Positions 24,235-48,297 of a stretch of 64,000 nucleotides of DNA are shown here, piece after piece; position 1 is the stretch's first letter, and every line of letters starts with the position of its first letter. The position numbers were made by a program, and so were the translations under genes. This DNA is from Rhyacichthys aspro (taxonomy: Eukaryota > Chordata > Actinopteri > Gobiiformes > Rhyacichthyidae), in NCBI GenBank assembly GCA_036850595.1, contig CM072160.1, positions 248,001 through 312,000 on the forward strand. Reading direction: 5' to 3'. A model generated the notes under the pieces. That model was not told where the DNA came from. It worked only from the letters and a program-made list of their open reading frames with translations, and did not search any database.

Positions 24235-26511
24235 ACACGCTAAGGTCCAAGACCAGATACTGAACACGCTAAGGTCCAAGACCAGAACCTGAACACGCTA
24301 AGGTCCAAGACCAGAACCTGAACACGCTAAGGTCCAAAACCAGATCCTGAACACGCTAAGGTCCAAAACCAGATCCTGAACACGCTATGGTCCAAAACCA
24401 GAACCTGAACACGCTAATGTCCAAGACCAGAACCTGAACACGCTAAGGTCCAAGACCAGAACCTGAACACGCTAATGTCCAAGACCAGAACCTGAACACG
24501 CTAATGTCCAAGACCAGAACCTGAACACGCTAAGGTCCAAAACCAGAACCTGAACACGCCAAGGTCCAAGACCAGATACTGAACACGCTAAGGTCCAAGA
24601 CCAGATACTGAACACGCTATGGTCCAAAACCAGAACCTGAACACGCTAAGGTCCAAGACCAGATCCTGAACACGCTAAGGTCCAAGACCAGATACTGAAC
24701 ACGCTAAGGTCCAAGACCAGAACCTGTACACGCTATGGTCCAAAACCAGAACCTGAACACGCTAAGGTCCAAAACCAGATCCTGAACACGCTAAGGTCCA
24801 AGACCAGATCCTGAACACGCTAATGTCCAAGACCAGAACCTGAACACGCTAAGGTCCAAGACCAGAACCTGAACACGCTATGGTCCAAAACCAGAACCTG
24901 AACACGCTAAGGTCCAAAACCAGATCCTGAACACTCTAAGGTCCAAGACCAGATACTGAACACGCTAAGGTCCAAGACCAGAACCTGAACACGCTATGGT
25001 CCAAAACCAGAACCTGAACACGCTAAGGTCCAAGACCAGATCCTGAACACGCTAAGGTCCAAGACCAGATCCTGAACACGCTAAGGTCCAAGACCAGATC
25101 CTGAACACGCTAAGGTCCAAGACCAGAACCTGAACACGCTAAGGTCCAAGACCAGAACCTGAACACGTTAAGGTCCAAAACCAGATCCTGAACACGCTAA
25201 GGTCCAAAACCAGATCCTGAACACGCTAAGGTCCAAAAACAGATCCTGAACACGCTAAGGTCCAAGACCAGATCCTGAACACGCTAAGGTCCAAAAACAG
25301 ATCCTGAACATGCTAAGGTCCAAGACCAGATCCTGAACACGCTAAGGTCCAAAAACAGATCCTGAACACGCTAAGGTCCAAGACCAGATCCTGAACACGC
25401 TAAGGTCCAAAACCAGATCCTGAACACGCTAAGGTCCAAAAACAGATCCTGAACACGCTAAGGTCCAAAAACAGATCCTGAGCACCCTAAGGTCCAAAAA
25501 CAGATCCTGAACACACTAAGGTCCAAGACCAGATCCTGAACACGCTAAGGTCCAAAACCAGATCCTGAACACGCTAAGGTCCAAAAACAGATCCTGAACA
25601 CGCTAAGGTCCAAAAACAGATCCTGAGCACTCTAAGGTCCAAGACCAGATCCTGAACACGCTAAGGTCCAAAACCAGATCCTGAACACGCTAAGGTCCAA
25701 AACCAGAACCTAAACAAGCTAAGGTCCAAAACCAGAACCTGAACACGCTAAGGTCCAAGACCAGAACCTGAACACGCTAAGGTCCAAAACCAGAACCTAA
25801 ACAAGCTAAGGTCCAAAACCAGAACCTGAACACGCTAAGGTCCAAGAACAGATCCTGAACACGCTAAGGTCCAAAAACAGATCCTGAACACGCTAAGGTC
25901 CAAAAACAGATCCTGAACACGCTAAGGTCCAAGACCAGATCCTGAACACACTAAGGTCCAAGACCAGATCCTGAACACGCTAAGGTCCAAAAACAGATCC
26001 TGAACATGCTAAGGTCCAAGACCAGATCCTGAACACGCTAAGGTCCAAGACCAGATCCTGAACACGCTAAGGTCCAAGACCAGATCCTGAACACGCTAAG
26101 GTCCAAAAACAGATCCTGAACATGCTAAGGTCCAAGACCAGATCCTGAACACGCTAAGGTCCAAGACCAGATCCTGAACACGCTAAGGTCCAAGACCAGA
26201 TCCTGAACACGCTAAGGTCCAAAACCAGAACCTGAACACGTTAAGGTCCAAGACCAGAACCTGAACACGCTAAGGTCCAAGACCAGAACCTGAACACGCT
26301 AAGGTCCAAGACCAGAACCTAAACACGCTAAGGTCCAAAGCCAGAACCTGAACACGATAAGGTCCAAAACCAGATCCTGAACACGCTAAGGTCCAAGACC
26401 AGAACCTGAACACGCTAAGGTCCAAAACCAGATCCTGAACACGCTAAGGTCCAAAAACAGAACCTGAACACGCTAAGGTCCAAGACCAGATCCTGAACAC
26501 GCTAAGGTCCA
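24198..26511 (+). repeat. 29-bp minisatellite built from the OR-6 3' coding end
   Basis: About 80 tandem copies of a 29-bp unit with cores CTGAACACGCTAAGGTCC and AAGACCAGATC. The first copy is the end of OR-6: the codons for QILNTLRSKTRY and the TGA stop are one unit plus the start of the next. Variants alternate AAGACCAG, AAAACCAG and AAAAACAG, and ATCCTGA, ATACTGA and AACCTGA. Clusters of the AAAAACAG variant between 25.2 and 26.2 kb show block amplification. Confidence 0.97.
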
Positions 26512-26772
26512 TACTACGAATCCAAGTGACCCAGGTCAGTATCTGGTAAGTGATCGTGGAGGCAGACATCAACAGCGTACGTGGGGCGCTGTAAGTAGCT
26601 TGTATGGATTGGATCCTGTGGGACGTCCCGATCAAGACAAACAGGAGATGGAGACAGTGGAGGCTGAAAGTGGAGCTACAGAAGAAGGAGAGTGGGCTCC
26701 ATCTGGGCCTGAACTCTGAGCCTCACAAAAACGAAATAAATACATATGTACACTTACACAACGTTAGGAGGG

Positions 26773-26870
26773 AGGACCAGGTCCAGGACCAGGTCAGGGT
26801 CAGGACCAGGACCAGGTCAGGACCAGGACCAGGACCAGGACCAGGACCAGGTCAGGACCAGGACGGACCC
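26773..26870. repeat. Short AGGACCAGGTC minisatellite
   Basis: About 100 bp of AGGACCAGG and AGGTCAGG-type repeats. Confidence 0.85.
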
Positions 26871-27655
26871 AGATCCTGCTCCGTTTGTAAAGACAGGTCA
26901 CATTATCATAAAAAGAGTGGATCATTTCATGAATATAAGAACAGTCATTTCTGTTTGGGCTTTTATTTGGAATTGAACCCTAACCCTAAGATTCACAGAT
27001 TTTAAATAGTAAGAAGATTCTTTCAGGTCTGCAGCTTTAAAACTAAACTCTGATTAAATATTTGTCTTAGATACACGTGGCTCACTGAATAAAGTATGAT
27101 TTATTCAATTTGTTTACAATTTCTAATCAAGTTTTGTTTTTAAAGTCTATTTTAAAAGAGAGTCCAGTCTGAGAAGGAAAGTGCAAACGTAAAACTGTCC
27201 ATCACTCCCTGAACAAAAACAGATCTTTATTTGTGGAGAGTTCTATTGTGTCAGAGTAGAATTATTTGTGTTTCCAGGATGTTTCCAGCACATTTCCCGT
27301 TGGTCTCCAGTGCCCTCTAGTGGCCAACATTGACACTGTAAATTTAAAAAGTCTGACGCTTGCAACAAAAAGAGCCTTTCTCAAGTTGATCCAAAGACCT
27401 CAGTTTAAGGCAAAGTGTAGAGTTAGGTTCTGAGAGAGACATGAGAGCGACCGGGTTGAAAACATTCAGAGATAAAGTGATTATTGTTATTAATGATCCT
27501 GGACCCTGTGTGAACAGTGTGTCAGCGCTGGCCGTTCTCTTGTACGTTCTTATTGTCACAGATGTCTCCGCTGTAATTGGATAAAACTTAGGTTAAACAC
27601 AGATCCAAATCCAATCAGCTCCAGTTCATTTCAAGAACCTCAGACTCCTGTGACT
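26871..27655. other. Intergenic, no gene seen
   Basis: Unique-looking spacer with no recognised feature. Confidence 0.35.
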
Positions 27656-27775
27656 GGATTTACTCCACACCACTGCTTCACTCACTGCACGGGCTTCCAG
27701 TTTATTTTAGAATTCATTTAAAAGTCTTCATGGCCCCGAGCCTCAGCCGTCAGTGGAACAGTCTCACTCTGGTCT
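27656..27775 (+). mobile_element. Short degenerate LINE reverse-transcriptase remnant
   Basis: Translation near 27685-27770 reads LHGLPVYFRIHLKVFM then RQWNSLTL. This resembles the LHWLPV-xRI-K...LWNSLP region downstream of the reverse transcriptase domain in fish L2/Rex-type LINEs, which is also seen in the copy at 29.6-29.9 kb. It is only about 100 bp, so this is a weak call. Confidence 0.35.
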
Positions 27776-27861
27776 TTGACTCCAGGTGAGACCTCGGCTT
27801 TTATTATTTTACTCTATTTTAAGCTGTTTATTTATTATTCATTTATCTTTTGTTTGTATAA

Positions 27862-27986
27862 TTTCCAGCCCTGCGACGAACTGGCCACTGTCCAGGATGT
27901 ACCCCTCAGGCCCAAAGCTGCTGGGATAGGCTCCAGCCCCACGACCCCACAAATGGGATAAGCGGTAGAAAATGAATGAATGTATA
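27862..27986 (+). mobile_element. Common teleost interspersed repeat tail
   Basis: The sequence from CCCTGCGACGAACTGGCCAC through GGGATAGGCTCCAGCCCC to GGATAAGCGGTAGAAAATGA followed by ATGAATG is a repeat tail I recognise as very common in fish genomes. I cannot assign the family without a repeat library. The orientation is taken from the ATGA-rich 3' tail. Confidence 0.6.
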
Positions 27987-28470
27987 ATTTCCTGTGCAGC
28001 ACTTGCATGTGCTTCAGAAATAAACCTTTTCTGTGGAACAGACATTGTTCTCCTAGTCTAACTCTTTGATCTCAACTTTGACTTTGGAAAGTGGTGCACA
28101 TTTCTGCCTCGTTTTGTGCAAAGTCGTGTTTTTGGAAATAAGAGCTCCTGGTTCGTCCCAGGTTTATAGTTTTATTCACGGATCTGCACAAACGAGGTCC
28201 AGACAAGACGACCTCAGAGATGTTTAACCAAATACAGGCATTTAATCAACTTTCATTCTATGTATTTACACGTTTAATGGAAATACTAAAGTGTGATTTT
28301 GCTGTAGCATGAACTTTATTTTGCAGGTTTTTTCCTGGGGCAGGTGTTTATCAGAGGAAACAATTAGTCAGACCTCGTTAAAGACACAGTCGTTAACAGA
28401 GAAATGAGCCGCGCTAACGAGCTGCGTCTCAGAGGAAATCACCTGCAGCAGAGGGACAATTATACAAGCC

Positions 28471-28568
28471 CAACAGAGAGGCCACCAGGGGCAGTAGAGA
28501 GCCACAACAGAGAGGCCACCAGGGGCAGTAGAGAGCCACAACAGAGAGGCCCCCAGGGGCAGTAGAGA
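28471..28568. repeat. 34-bp tandem repeat, three copies
   Basis: Three near-identical copies of a 34-bp unit beginning CAACAGAGAGGCCACCAGGG. Confidence 0.85.
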
Positions 28569-29079
28569 GTCCTGAGGGAGTCGGGTCATTACTGACTCGG
28601 AGCTGAGAGGAATCACCTGGACTTTACTGGACTTACCTGCTTCAGATGAGACTCTGGATGAACCTAAGAGAATTGAATCTGGTTGAATACTTTAAGATAA
28701 GACAATGCCTCCATCAGATCCTGTCTCTACTCTCTAACTCTAGTCTCTTCAGTTCAGAGAAAGATACAGAGGTTATTATTATTAAGAAAGGCTCATTTAA
28801 ATGTGTGCAATAAAAAAACATCATTTTCTTATGACAAACACATAAAGAAGCATGGGTTCTGAATATGTTTTTGTGATATTATATAATATTTTTTTCATAT
28901 TGGTTATTACATTATTCACTGTGTCGTGCTGATTTAAAGGAACCATGTTCCACCAGAGGGACCTACCCCAGTCTCTCTTTATTTGATCAAACGTCAGACG
29001 AAGCTCGAGGTGAATCTGAGGAGTTCAGAGTGAACTGTGGGTCAAGATAAATGACCCTGTGACATCATCACCGCGTCGT
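28569..29079. other. Intergenic, no gene seen
   Basis: Spacer with no recognised feature. Confidence 0.35.
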
Positions 29080-29170
29080 CCAATCACAGCGCAGTATTCT
29101 CTGCTGGGACCTGAGCTTAGAATAAAACTGAAAACAGAGAGACTTTAGCGAGGAGCTGGACCAGACTCAG
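29080..29170 (+). promoter_or_regulatory. Possible promoter / first noncoding exon upstream of OR-7
   Basis: CCAATCACAGCG at 29080-29091, the same 12-mer found upstream of OR-6, is followed by an ATAAAA-containing TATA-like sequence near 29121-29128 and a good splice donor (CAG before GTGAGA) at 29170/29171. It could serve OR-7, 3.2 kb downstream. The LINE lies inside the implied intron. No transcript evidence is available. Confidence 0.25.
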
Positions 29171-29396
29171 GTGAGACTCTTTATTTGCACTTTTTTTCAC
29201 AGTCTTCATTTGGATTTATGTCTTATGTTGTTCTCTTGGCTTTTATTGTGCATGAATTCTTCATTTTATTATTATTTGTTTTTAACTTTTTAATCTACTC
29301 TGTTGTATGTTTTTTTTATGTTTAATGTTTTTAATTTGTATGTTTTAACCTTACTTTATATTTCAGCTCTGACTTTTAAAAACAGTTGTTAGTAAT

Positions 29397-30449
29397 GGCA
29401 AGGCAAGTTTATTTATAGAGCACAATTCATACACAAGGCAATTCAAAGTGCTTTACAGTAACAGTACATAAAATTAACAGAAAGCAAGTAAAATCATTAC
29501 ATAAAACATAAATATAATCATTAATTAAAACAATTAAAAAGCGAAGAGTGCAGATAAAATACTTTCAGTTGTCATATGTACAGCTAAATAGAACTGTTTT
29601 CATCCTGGATTTGAACATTGTCAGAGTTGAGGCCTGTCTCACATCTTCAGGAAGACTGTTCCAGATTTTAGCTGCAGCCTCACCATGTTTGGTCCTGACT
29701 CTGGGAACCAGCAGGAGGCTACTCCCTGAGCTTCTCAGAGCCCGAGCTGGTTCATAAGGCTCTAGTGTGTCACAGACCATGAAGAGATACACGAGCAGAG
29801 CTGTTTTAAAGTCGATTCTCTGAGCGACAGGAAGCCAGTGTAGAGACCTGAGCACTGGACTAATATGGTCATATTTCCTGGTTCTGGTCAGGACACGAGC
29901 AGCAGCGTTCTGGATGTACTGCAGTTGTTTACAGCTGGTTTAGGGAGCCCAGTGAGGAGGCCATTACAGTATCTAACCTGCTGGAGACAAACGCTTAAGT
30001 CTGGTTTAGACACTATACTTTTGATCTTGGCAATGTTCTTGAGATGGTAGGAAGCTGCTGATGTTATTGATTTTATGTATCTGTTAAAGTTCAGGTCTGA
30101 GTCCATTATTACCCCCAGATTTCTAACCTGATTTTTTGGTTTTAAAGAGAGAGACTCAAGGTGACTTACAACACTCTCTCTTTGTTTCTGTGACCAAAGA
30201 CAATCATCTCAGTTTTGTCTGAGTTGAGCTGGAGGAAGTTATTTTCATCCACACACTGATCTGTTCACTGCAGAGACAGAGTGAATCTACAGGTCCGTGA
30301 TCACCTGCCGTCAGTGACACGTAGATCTGAGAGTCATCTGCATAGTTGTGGTAGGACACATTATTCCTTTGGATTAGTTGACCCAGAGGGAGCATGTACA
30401 GATTAAACAAAAGGGGTCCCAGGATTGACCCCTGGGGAACAGAATTCAT
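29397..30449 (-). mobile_element. 5'-truncated L2/Rex-like LINE fragment
   Basis: Read on the minus strand from 30449, this encodes the reverse-transcriptase palm region [13 protein letters not shown] followed by the catalytic-site signature [12 protein letters not shown]. After frame changes it continues into a downstream domain with LHWLPVAQRIDFKTALLVY and KIWNSLPEDVR, then a 3' UTR ending in AGTGCTTTGAATTGCC and TATAAATAAACTTGCC, typical of fish L2/Rex-type non-LTR elements. The endonuclease and N-terminal RT are missing and the frame is broken at least twice, so it is a dead, 5'-truncated insertion. Confidence 0.85.
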
Positions 30450-31406
30450 TGTCAGCTTTTTTTTTATCTGTTCAATTTCAATGATTTTTTTATGTATGTT
30501 TTAAATATGCTAAATCTAACTCACAATTTTGAATTATACGTTTTTTTTCATTAAAGAGTATTCTTTAAATTAATTTAATCTGAACACCAATATAAATACT
30601 AGATCATTATTATTAATGTATTAAATGTCATTTTCTGTTTACGTCGGGACCTTTTTGCAGCTCATGTTTTGTGTGAGTTTGGTGAGAAACTGCCTCTTGG
30701 TCTTTCTCTGCCTCCAGTCACATGCCTTTACACATTTAAAGTGCGTTAAGTGTCATTTATTGTTTGTTTATTGTTTTTTGACGGTTATGTTTCTACAGAA
30801 GCCTGTGATAGACTAATAGTTCAAAATATGTTTTGTTTCTTTCTAAAGCTTCTCTCTCGTGTCGTTCTCGTTGACGGTAAATTTAACACTTTGGACTTAC
30901 TTCGGTGTCGAGGCTTCATGTCAGTGCCATGTTGCATTAGTTTAATACATGTCATCCACGAGTGTGTCTTGTGTATTTGTTTTACTGTGAAGGTCTTGGA
31001 TATTGTTGGGTTCTTATTCTGATTCTTTTATTTGCTCTGAACTCACATTAATAATGTTGCAGCAGGAGGTCGGCAGGAGTTGTTTGTGTCTATTTCAATA
31101 AAGGACTTATCTTTAATGAAGCCAGAGTGCCTCGTATCTGTTTACATCACAACAGTTTTGGAATAAGAGACGCTGATCGAGTCTGAACTGGAATCCCCCT
31201 GAGGTCGGATCCTTGAAGACCACCTGACTGCAGACACTGCATTAATCCACTTCTTTGACCCACTGATGCGTTCCCATCTTTGTTCTTTTTGCTAACCTCT
31301 TGCTCTGTCTTTATTTATTGCAGACAATGTTTTGACTTGTTCCACGGTCCTCGCTGACTCCTGTACAATGGATATGATAAACTTGCATAAACTGCGATAA
31401 AGTGGC
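30450..31406. other. Intergenic, no gene seen
   Basis: AT-rich sequence between the LINE and the OR-7 5' array. An acceptor-like TTTATTTATTGCAG ends near 31323 and could belong to an OR-7 5' UTR exon, but nothing confirms it. Confidence 0.35.
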
Positions 31407-32377
31407 ACTTCCTCGTCTCCTCCCGATGATAAACTCGTCTTAGTTCCTCGTCTCGTCTTAGTTCCTCGTCTCCTCCCGATGATAAACTCGTCTTAGTTCC
31501 TCGTCTCCTCCCGATGATAAACTCGTCTTAGTTCCTCGTCTCCTCCCGATGATAAACTCGTCTTAGTTCCTCGTCTCGTCTTAGTTCCTCGTCTCGTCTT
31601 AGTTCCTCGTCTCCTCCCGATGATAAACTCGTCTTAGTTCCTCGTCTTAGTTCCTCGTCTTAGTTCCTCGTCTTGTCTTAGTTCCTCGTCTCGTCTTAGT
31701 TCCTCGTCTCGTCTTAGTTCCTCGTCTCGTCTTAGTTCCTCATTTCCTCCCGATGATAAACTCGTCTTAGTTCCTCGTCTCGTCTTAGTTCCTCGTCTCC
31801 TCCCGATGATAAACTCGTCTTAGTTCCTCGTCTCGTCTTAGTTCCTCGTCTCGTCTTAGTTCCTCGACTCGTCTTAGTTCCTCGTCTCGTCTTAGTTCCT
31901 TGTCTCCTCCCGATGATAAACTTGTCTTAGTTCCTCGTCTCGTCTTAGTTCCTCGTCTCGTCTTAGTTCCTCGTCTCCTCCCGATGATAAACTCGTCTTA
32001 GTTCCTCGTCTCGTCTTAGTTCCTTGTCTCCTCCCGATGATAAACTCGTCTTAGTTCCTCGTCTCGTCTTAGTTCCTCGTCTCGTCTTAGTTCCTCGTCT
32101 CGTCTTAGTTCCTCGTCTCGTCTTAGTTCCTCGTCTCCTCCCGATGATAAACTCGTCGCAGTTCCTTGTCTCCTCCCGATGATAAACTCGTCTTAGTTCC
32201 TCGTCTCGTCTTAGTTCCTCGTCTCCTCCCGATGATAAACTCGTCGCAGTTCCTTGTCTCGTCTTAGTTCCTCGTCTCGTCTTAGTTCCTCGTCTCCTCC
32301 CGATGATAAACTCGTCGCAGTTCCTCGTCTCCTCCCGATGATAAACTCGTCGCAGTTCCTCGTCTCGTCGCAGTTCC
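31407..32377 (+). repeat. 15/34-bp minisatellite built from the OR-7 start region
   Basis: About 1 kb of two interleaved units: a 15-mer TCGTCTTAGTTCCTC and a longer unit adding CTCCTCCCGATGATAAAC. The longer unit is the OR-7 translation start (ATGATAAACTCGTC) with its immediate upstream bases. I count 14 upstream copies of ATGATAAAC, each opening a very short frame; in most the fifth codon is followed by TAG (MINSS-stop). Copies closest to the gene carry CGCAG as in the gene; distant copies carry CTTAG. Confidence 0.95.
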
Positions 32378-33738
32378 ACTTCTCGTCCTTCTCGTTCCTG
32401 TTGTCGCAGCGGGGATTCGTCGCTCTGCCTCTGGCCTCGGTCTTCGTGCTGGTGGTGCTCGGGAACGGGGCCCTGCTGCTGGTCCTGGTGAGAGTGGAGG
32501 CGCTGTGGAGTCCCATGTACATCCTAGTGGGGGCGCTGTGCGTGGTGGACATGCTGTCGGCGGTGGTGATCATCCCTAACGCCCTATTGGCAGTGCTAAA
32601 CCCCTCCCACAGCGTGACGTTGGCCCAGTGCCTCACACAGATGTTCCTGACTCACTTCCTGTCGTCGCTGGAGTCCACGCTGCTCTTGGCCATGGCTCTG
32701 GACCGATATGTGGCCATCTGCCGGCCGCTCAGGTACAGGTAGGTCCAGGAGGATAGTGCACTGTGAAATGTGTAGAAAAATATCAACTCTATAGATATAT
32801 ACAATATAAGAAGAGAAAAGGTCTAGTTGATAGTATAGTATGTTGCATTAGTGAAGAATGTGTTAATTATTAAGAAGGTACAGTTGTCCCTCACCATGTA
32901 GACCAGGGGGTTGGGACGGTCCCGACTCTGGGGCGTCTTTGATGGTGTCTGTGTGTAATTCAGTCTTGTTTATCTGTGAACAGCTCTCAGTCTTTCTTCA
33001 CGTCGGTTCATTTTAATATTCTTCTGTATTTCCTGCAGACAGCTGGTGAACCGGTGGTTCTTCGTGGCCCTGGCGCTCCTCACTCTGCTCCGCTCCGGCT
33101 CCGTCATGGGGGTCCTGGTGGCTCTGGCCGGTTCTCTGGACTTCTGCGGGAGCCGTCGGATCGAGCACCTTTACTGCGACCACATGGCTCTGGTGCGACT
33201 CGGCTGCGGCGACACGGGGCCCAGTCGAGGGGCCGGGGTCGCCGTCATCGTGTGCTTCGTGGGCGTGGACATCCCTCTGATCGCTCTGTCCTACCTGAAG
33301 ATCCTGAGCGTGGTCCATCGGGCGGGCGAGGACCGCTGGAAGGCACTGCACACCTGCGGAACCCACCTCATGGTCCTGCTGGTCTTCTATCTGGTCGGCA
33401 GCGTGGCCTTTCTGTCCCACAACCTGCACCTGGGACTAAACCCGGACGTGAACACCGTCATGGGTCTGGTCTACATCCTGCTGCCGGCCTCCGTCAACCC
33501 CATCATCTACGGAGTCCGGACTTCAGAGATCCGCCACGGGTTCAACAGGGTCTTCAGAGTCTGGACCAGGACTCACAGGATCAGCAGCATCAAGGTCTGT
33601 CCTGGGACCACAGACCACCGAGGGTCTAACCCCGCCCACAGAGTGTCTGACCCCGCCCACAGAGGACCTGGCCCCGCCCACAGAGGGTCTGGCCCCGCCC
33701 ACAGACTGACCGAACTGCCAACGCTGCAGATTGACTGA
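32338..33738 (+). CDS. Odorant receptor, class-I-like, two coding exons, OR-7
   Basis: Exon 1 is 32338-32738 and exon 2 is 33039-33738; the 300-bp intron has consensus ends (AG before GTAGGT; TCCTGCAG before ACAG) and joins in phase, giving RPLRYR then QLVNRWFF. The product is 366 residues. NSS at residue 3; LWSPMY at 56-61; AMALDRYVAIC with DRY at 122-124; CDHMALVRLGCGD in loop 2; KALHTCGTH before TM6; PASVNPIIYGVRTSEIR in TM7. The C-terminal tail is about 50 residues longer than usual and contains PAHRGSG-like repeats. Exon 1 is open further upstream through repeat sequence; I choose the last in-frame ATG because it gives MINSSQF, a normal receptor N-terminus. A coding-region intron is unusual for an OR. 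Confidence 0.88.
33617..33712 (+). repeat. Coding minisatellite in the OR-7 C-terminal tail
   Basis: Four to five degenerate copies of a 21-24 bp unit with core CCCCGCCCACAGAG, in frame, encoding PAHR(G/V)S(G/D) heptad-like repeats at the receptor C-terminus. Confidence 0.8.
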
Positions 33739-35588
33739 TCGACTGATAAACTCTGGCTCAATGATCAGATTTTGTCTAAAGGTCCTTGTCCTGGGGCACT
33801 TTCCTGTTGAAAACCTGCACAAGAACAGACAAAAGTTACAGTGAGGTCTGGTGAAGTAGAGGTAAGTTTAGACAAAAAGACTGTGGCTTTTACTAAAATG
33901 TTCAGTGACTGTAAAGGTGTAGTCAGGTGGAGAGACCCGGAGCCGGCAGGAGTCAGACCAAATGAAACCAAGTGATCAAACTCGTCAAACTGAACCTGAA
34001 AACATCTCGTCCTAACCTGACCCACCTAAAGTGTTTATTGAACTCCAACAGTTTGAAGCTCTGTTCAAAGTGTTATTTACATTTACACTTTACTCATGAT
34101 TGTTTGAAATGTAATTAGTAAATGTAGTGCGTCTAACGGCCTGCTGTATTAGAGATAATACCTGTAGTGAAATGGGACTCCACAAAAGAAGGACACACAA
34201 TGAGCAGTTTGTGTTTTTCATTTTCTCTTCTTTAATAAAGATGCAGTAAAAACACAAACCAGATTCATTCACACGTTTCACTGAGTGTGGTTTGGATTAA
34301 AAAAAATGTCTTGAAGAGGAATAACACATGCCTCTTGCTCTTTACTAGAATAAAACTGCTGCAAAACCCGAAGAAAACTGTCTAACTCTGACTTTATTCA
34401 GACATTGTTGTGTGGGAGAAAATAAAAACACTGAAAACAAACGTCTGGAGCTCATTTCAATCAACGGAACAAAAGGCAATAAAAGTGAGGCAGCAGTGAC
34501 TGGACTAAACACAGGAAAATATTCAGTACACAGAAGAAATGATGCTAAGTTAAAATTTACAGAAACAATAGTTTACAAAAATATGATTAAATATTTAAAT
34601 TTTCTTGTAAAATAAGTAAAAATTTTATAACTTACAATCATTGAACAAAAACACAATACACAGTCATTATATCTTATTATATAATATAATATTTTTGAGT
34701 GTAGCTCCTAAACGTTCTTTCATTAGAAATCTTCTCACCAGCCTCCAGGAAGTGGTACTTTCAACATAAAATGAAGTAGAAACTGAGCGCTGAAAAAGTG
34801 TTGAAAAAAGCTGGAGCTGCTTTGAGCAAGAGTGAAATTAGAAGGCTACACAATAATAAAAGATTTATATCAAATCTGTGGTTGAAGATATGAAAGTTGT
34901 TTAATGTCAAATCATTCACAGAATTTTTATGAATTTTATAAAATTTAAATGGTTCATATATGTTGATATAAATGGTTGAAGAAGTTAATGGTTGAAGAAC
35001 ACAGAAGAATTACTTTTGTTACAATGGAAACAACATAGGTAAAAGTAGAAAGGAGGAAAAGGAAGTAAAAGCCATTAAGTTAATTTTATTCTGAATTTTT
35101 AATGTTGCATTGTTTGGAATTACATAAACGGCGCGGGACTCAAAATTGGTGTAATATTAATAACTTCACAAGAGACTCTGTGGTTAATGAAGGTCTCTGG
35201 AACCACACAAATACGGACTTTTCTGTTTTTGGTTTGAAATAAAAAACACATACATAACAGTCTCAATAATAACATGAACCTCCATTTTGGAATCTTTCTC
35301 ACATTCTCATAGATTCTGTCATAAAGGCTACGATTTCGTTTATCTACACTCTCACAGGGACCGGGACTAGACCAGGACTACACTAGGACTAGACCAGGAC
35401 TAAACCAGGTCTAGAGAGTCCTGCAGAGGGGTCGGACCTGGTTCTGATGGACTGAAACCTGACGACACAACACCAACACGAAGACAGCGCTGAGACAACA
35501 CCGTGTGGCGCTGCGTTAGGCTACCACCAAAAACCAGCCAAAACCTGGACAGAACCAGAACAGATCCAGACCGGGTCGGGACCAGACT
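33739..35588. other. Intergenic / arrb1 3' UTR side
   Basis: Between the OR-7 stop and the arrb1 stop, which converge tail to tail. This stretch should hold both 3' UTRs. No other gene, tRNA or mobile element is recognised. A few TCTAAACCAGG-type units lie near 35370-35412. Confidence 0.5.
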
Positions 35589-47941
<12,353 letters not shown>

Positions 47942-48244
47942 CGTTCAAACGCAGAGCTCCAGCACACGATGTGAGCCTCGACTGAGGACACGAGGAGAGA
48001 GGAGAGAGGAGACGAGGAGACGAGGAGACGAGGGGAGAGGAGAGAGGAAGGGAAGAGGAAGGATGCGGTCGCCGTGGAAACAGGCAGCTCTGTGTGTGTC
48101 CACACATCCACACACACATCTCTGATAGGATTAACTGGACTGAAGAAGTCCTGTTTAGACCGGGGTTAGACCTGGATCAAACCAGGTCTGAGAGTTTGGG
48201 TACTTCCTGGTTTGTTCCCATTTTCTTATTCTTAAAAAAAAATA

Positions 48245-48249
<5 letters not shown>

Positions 48250-48292
<43 letters not shown>
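48250..48292. repeat. (AT)n microsatellite (copy 1)
   Basis: About 21 AT dinucleotides upstream of arrb1 exon 1; the matching run in copy 2 is at 52329-52371. Confidence 0.93.
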
Positions 48293-48297
<5 letters not shown>

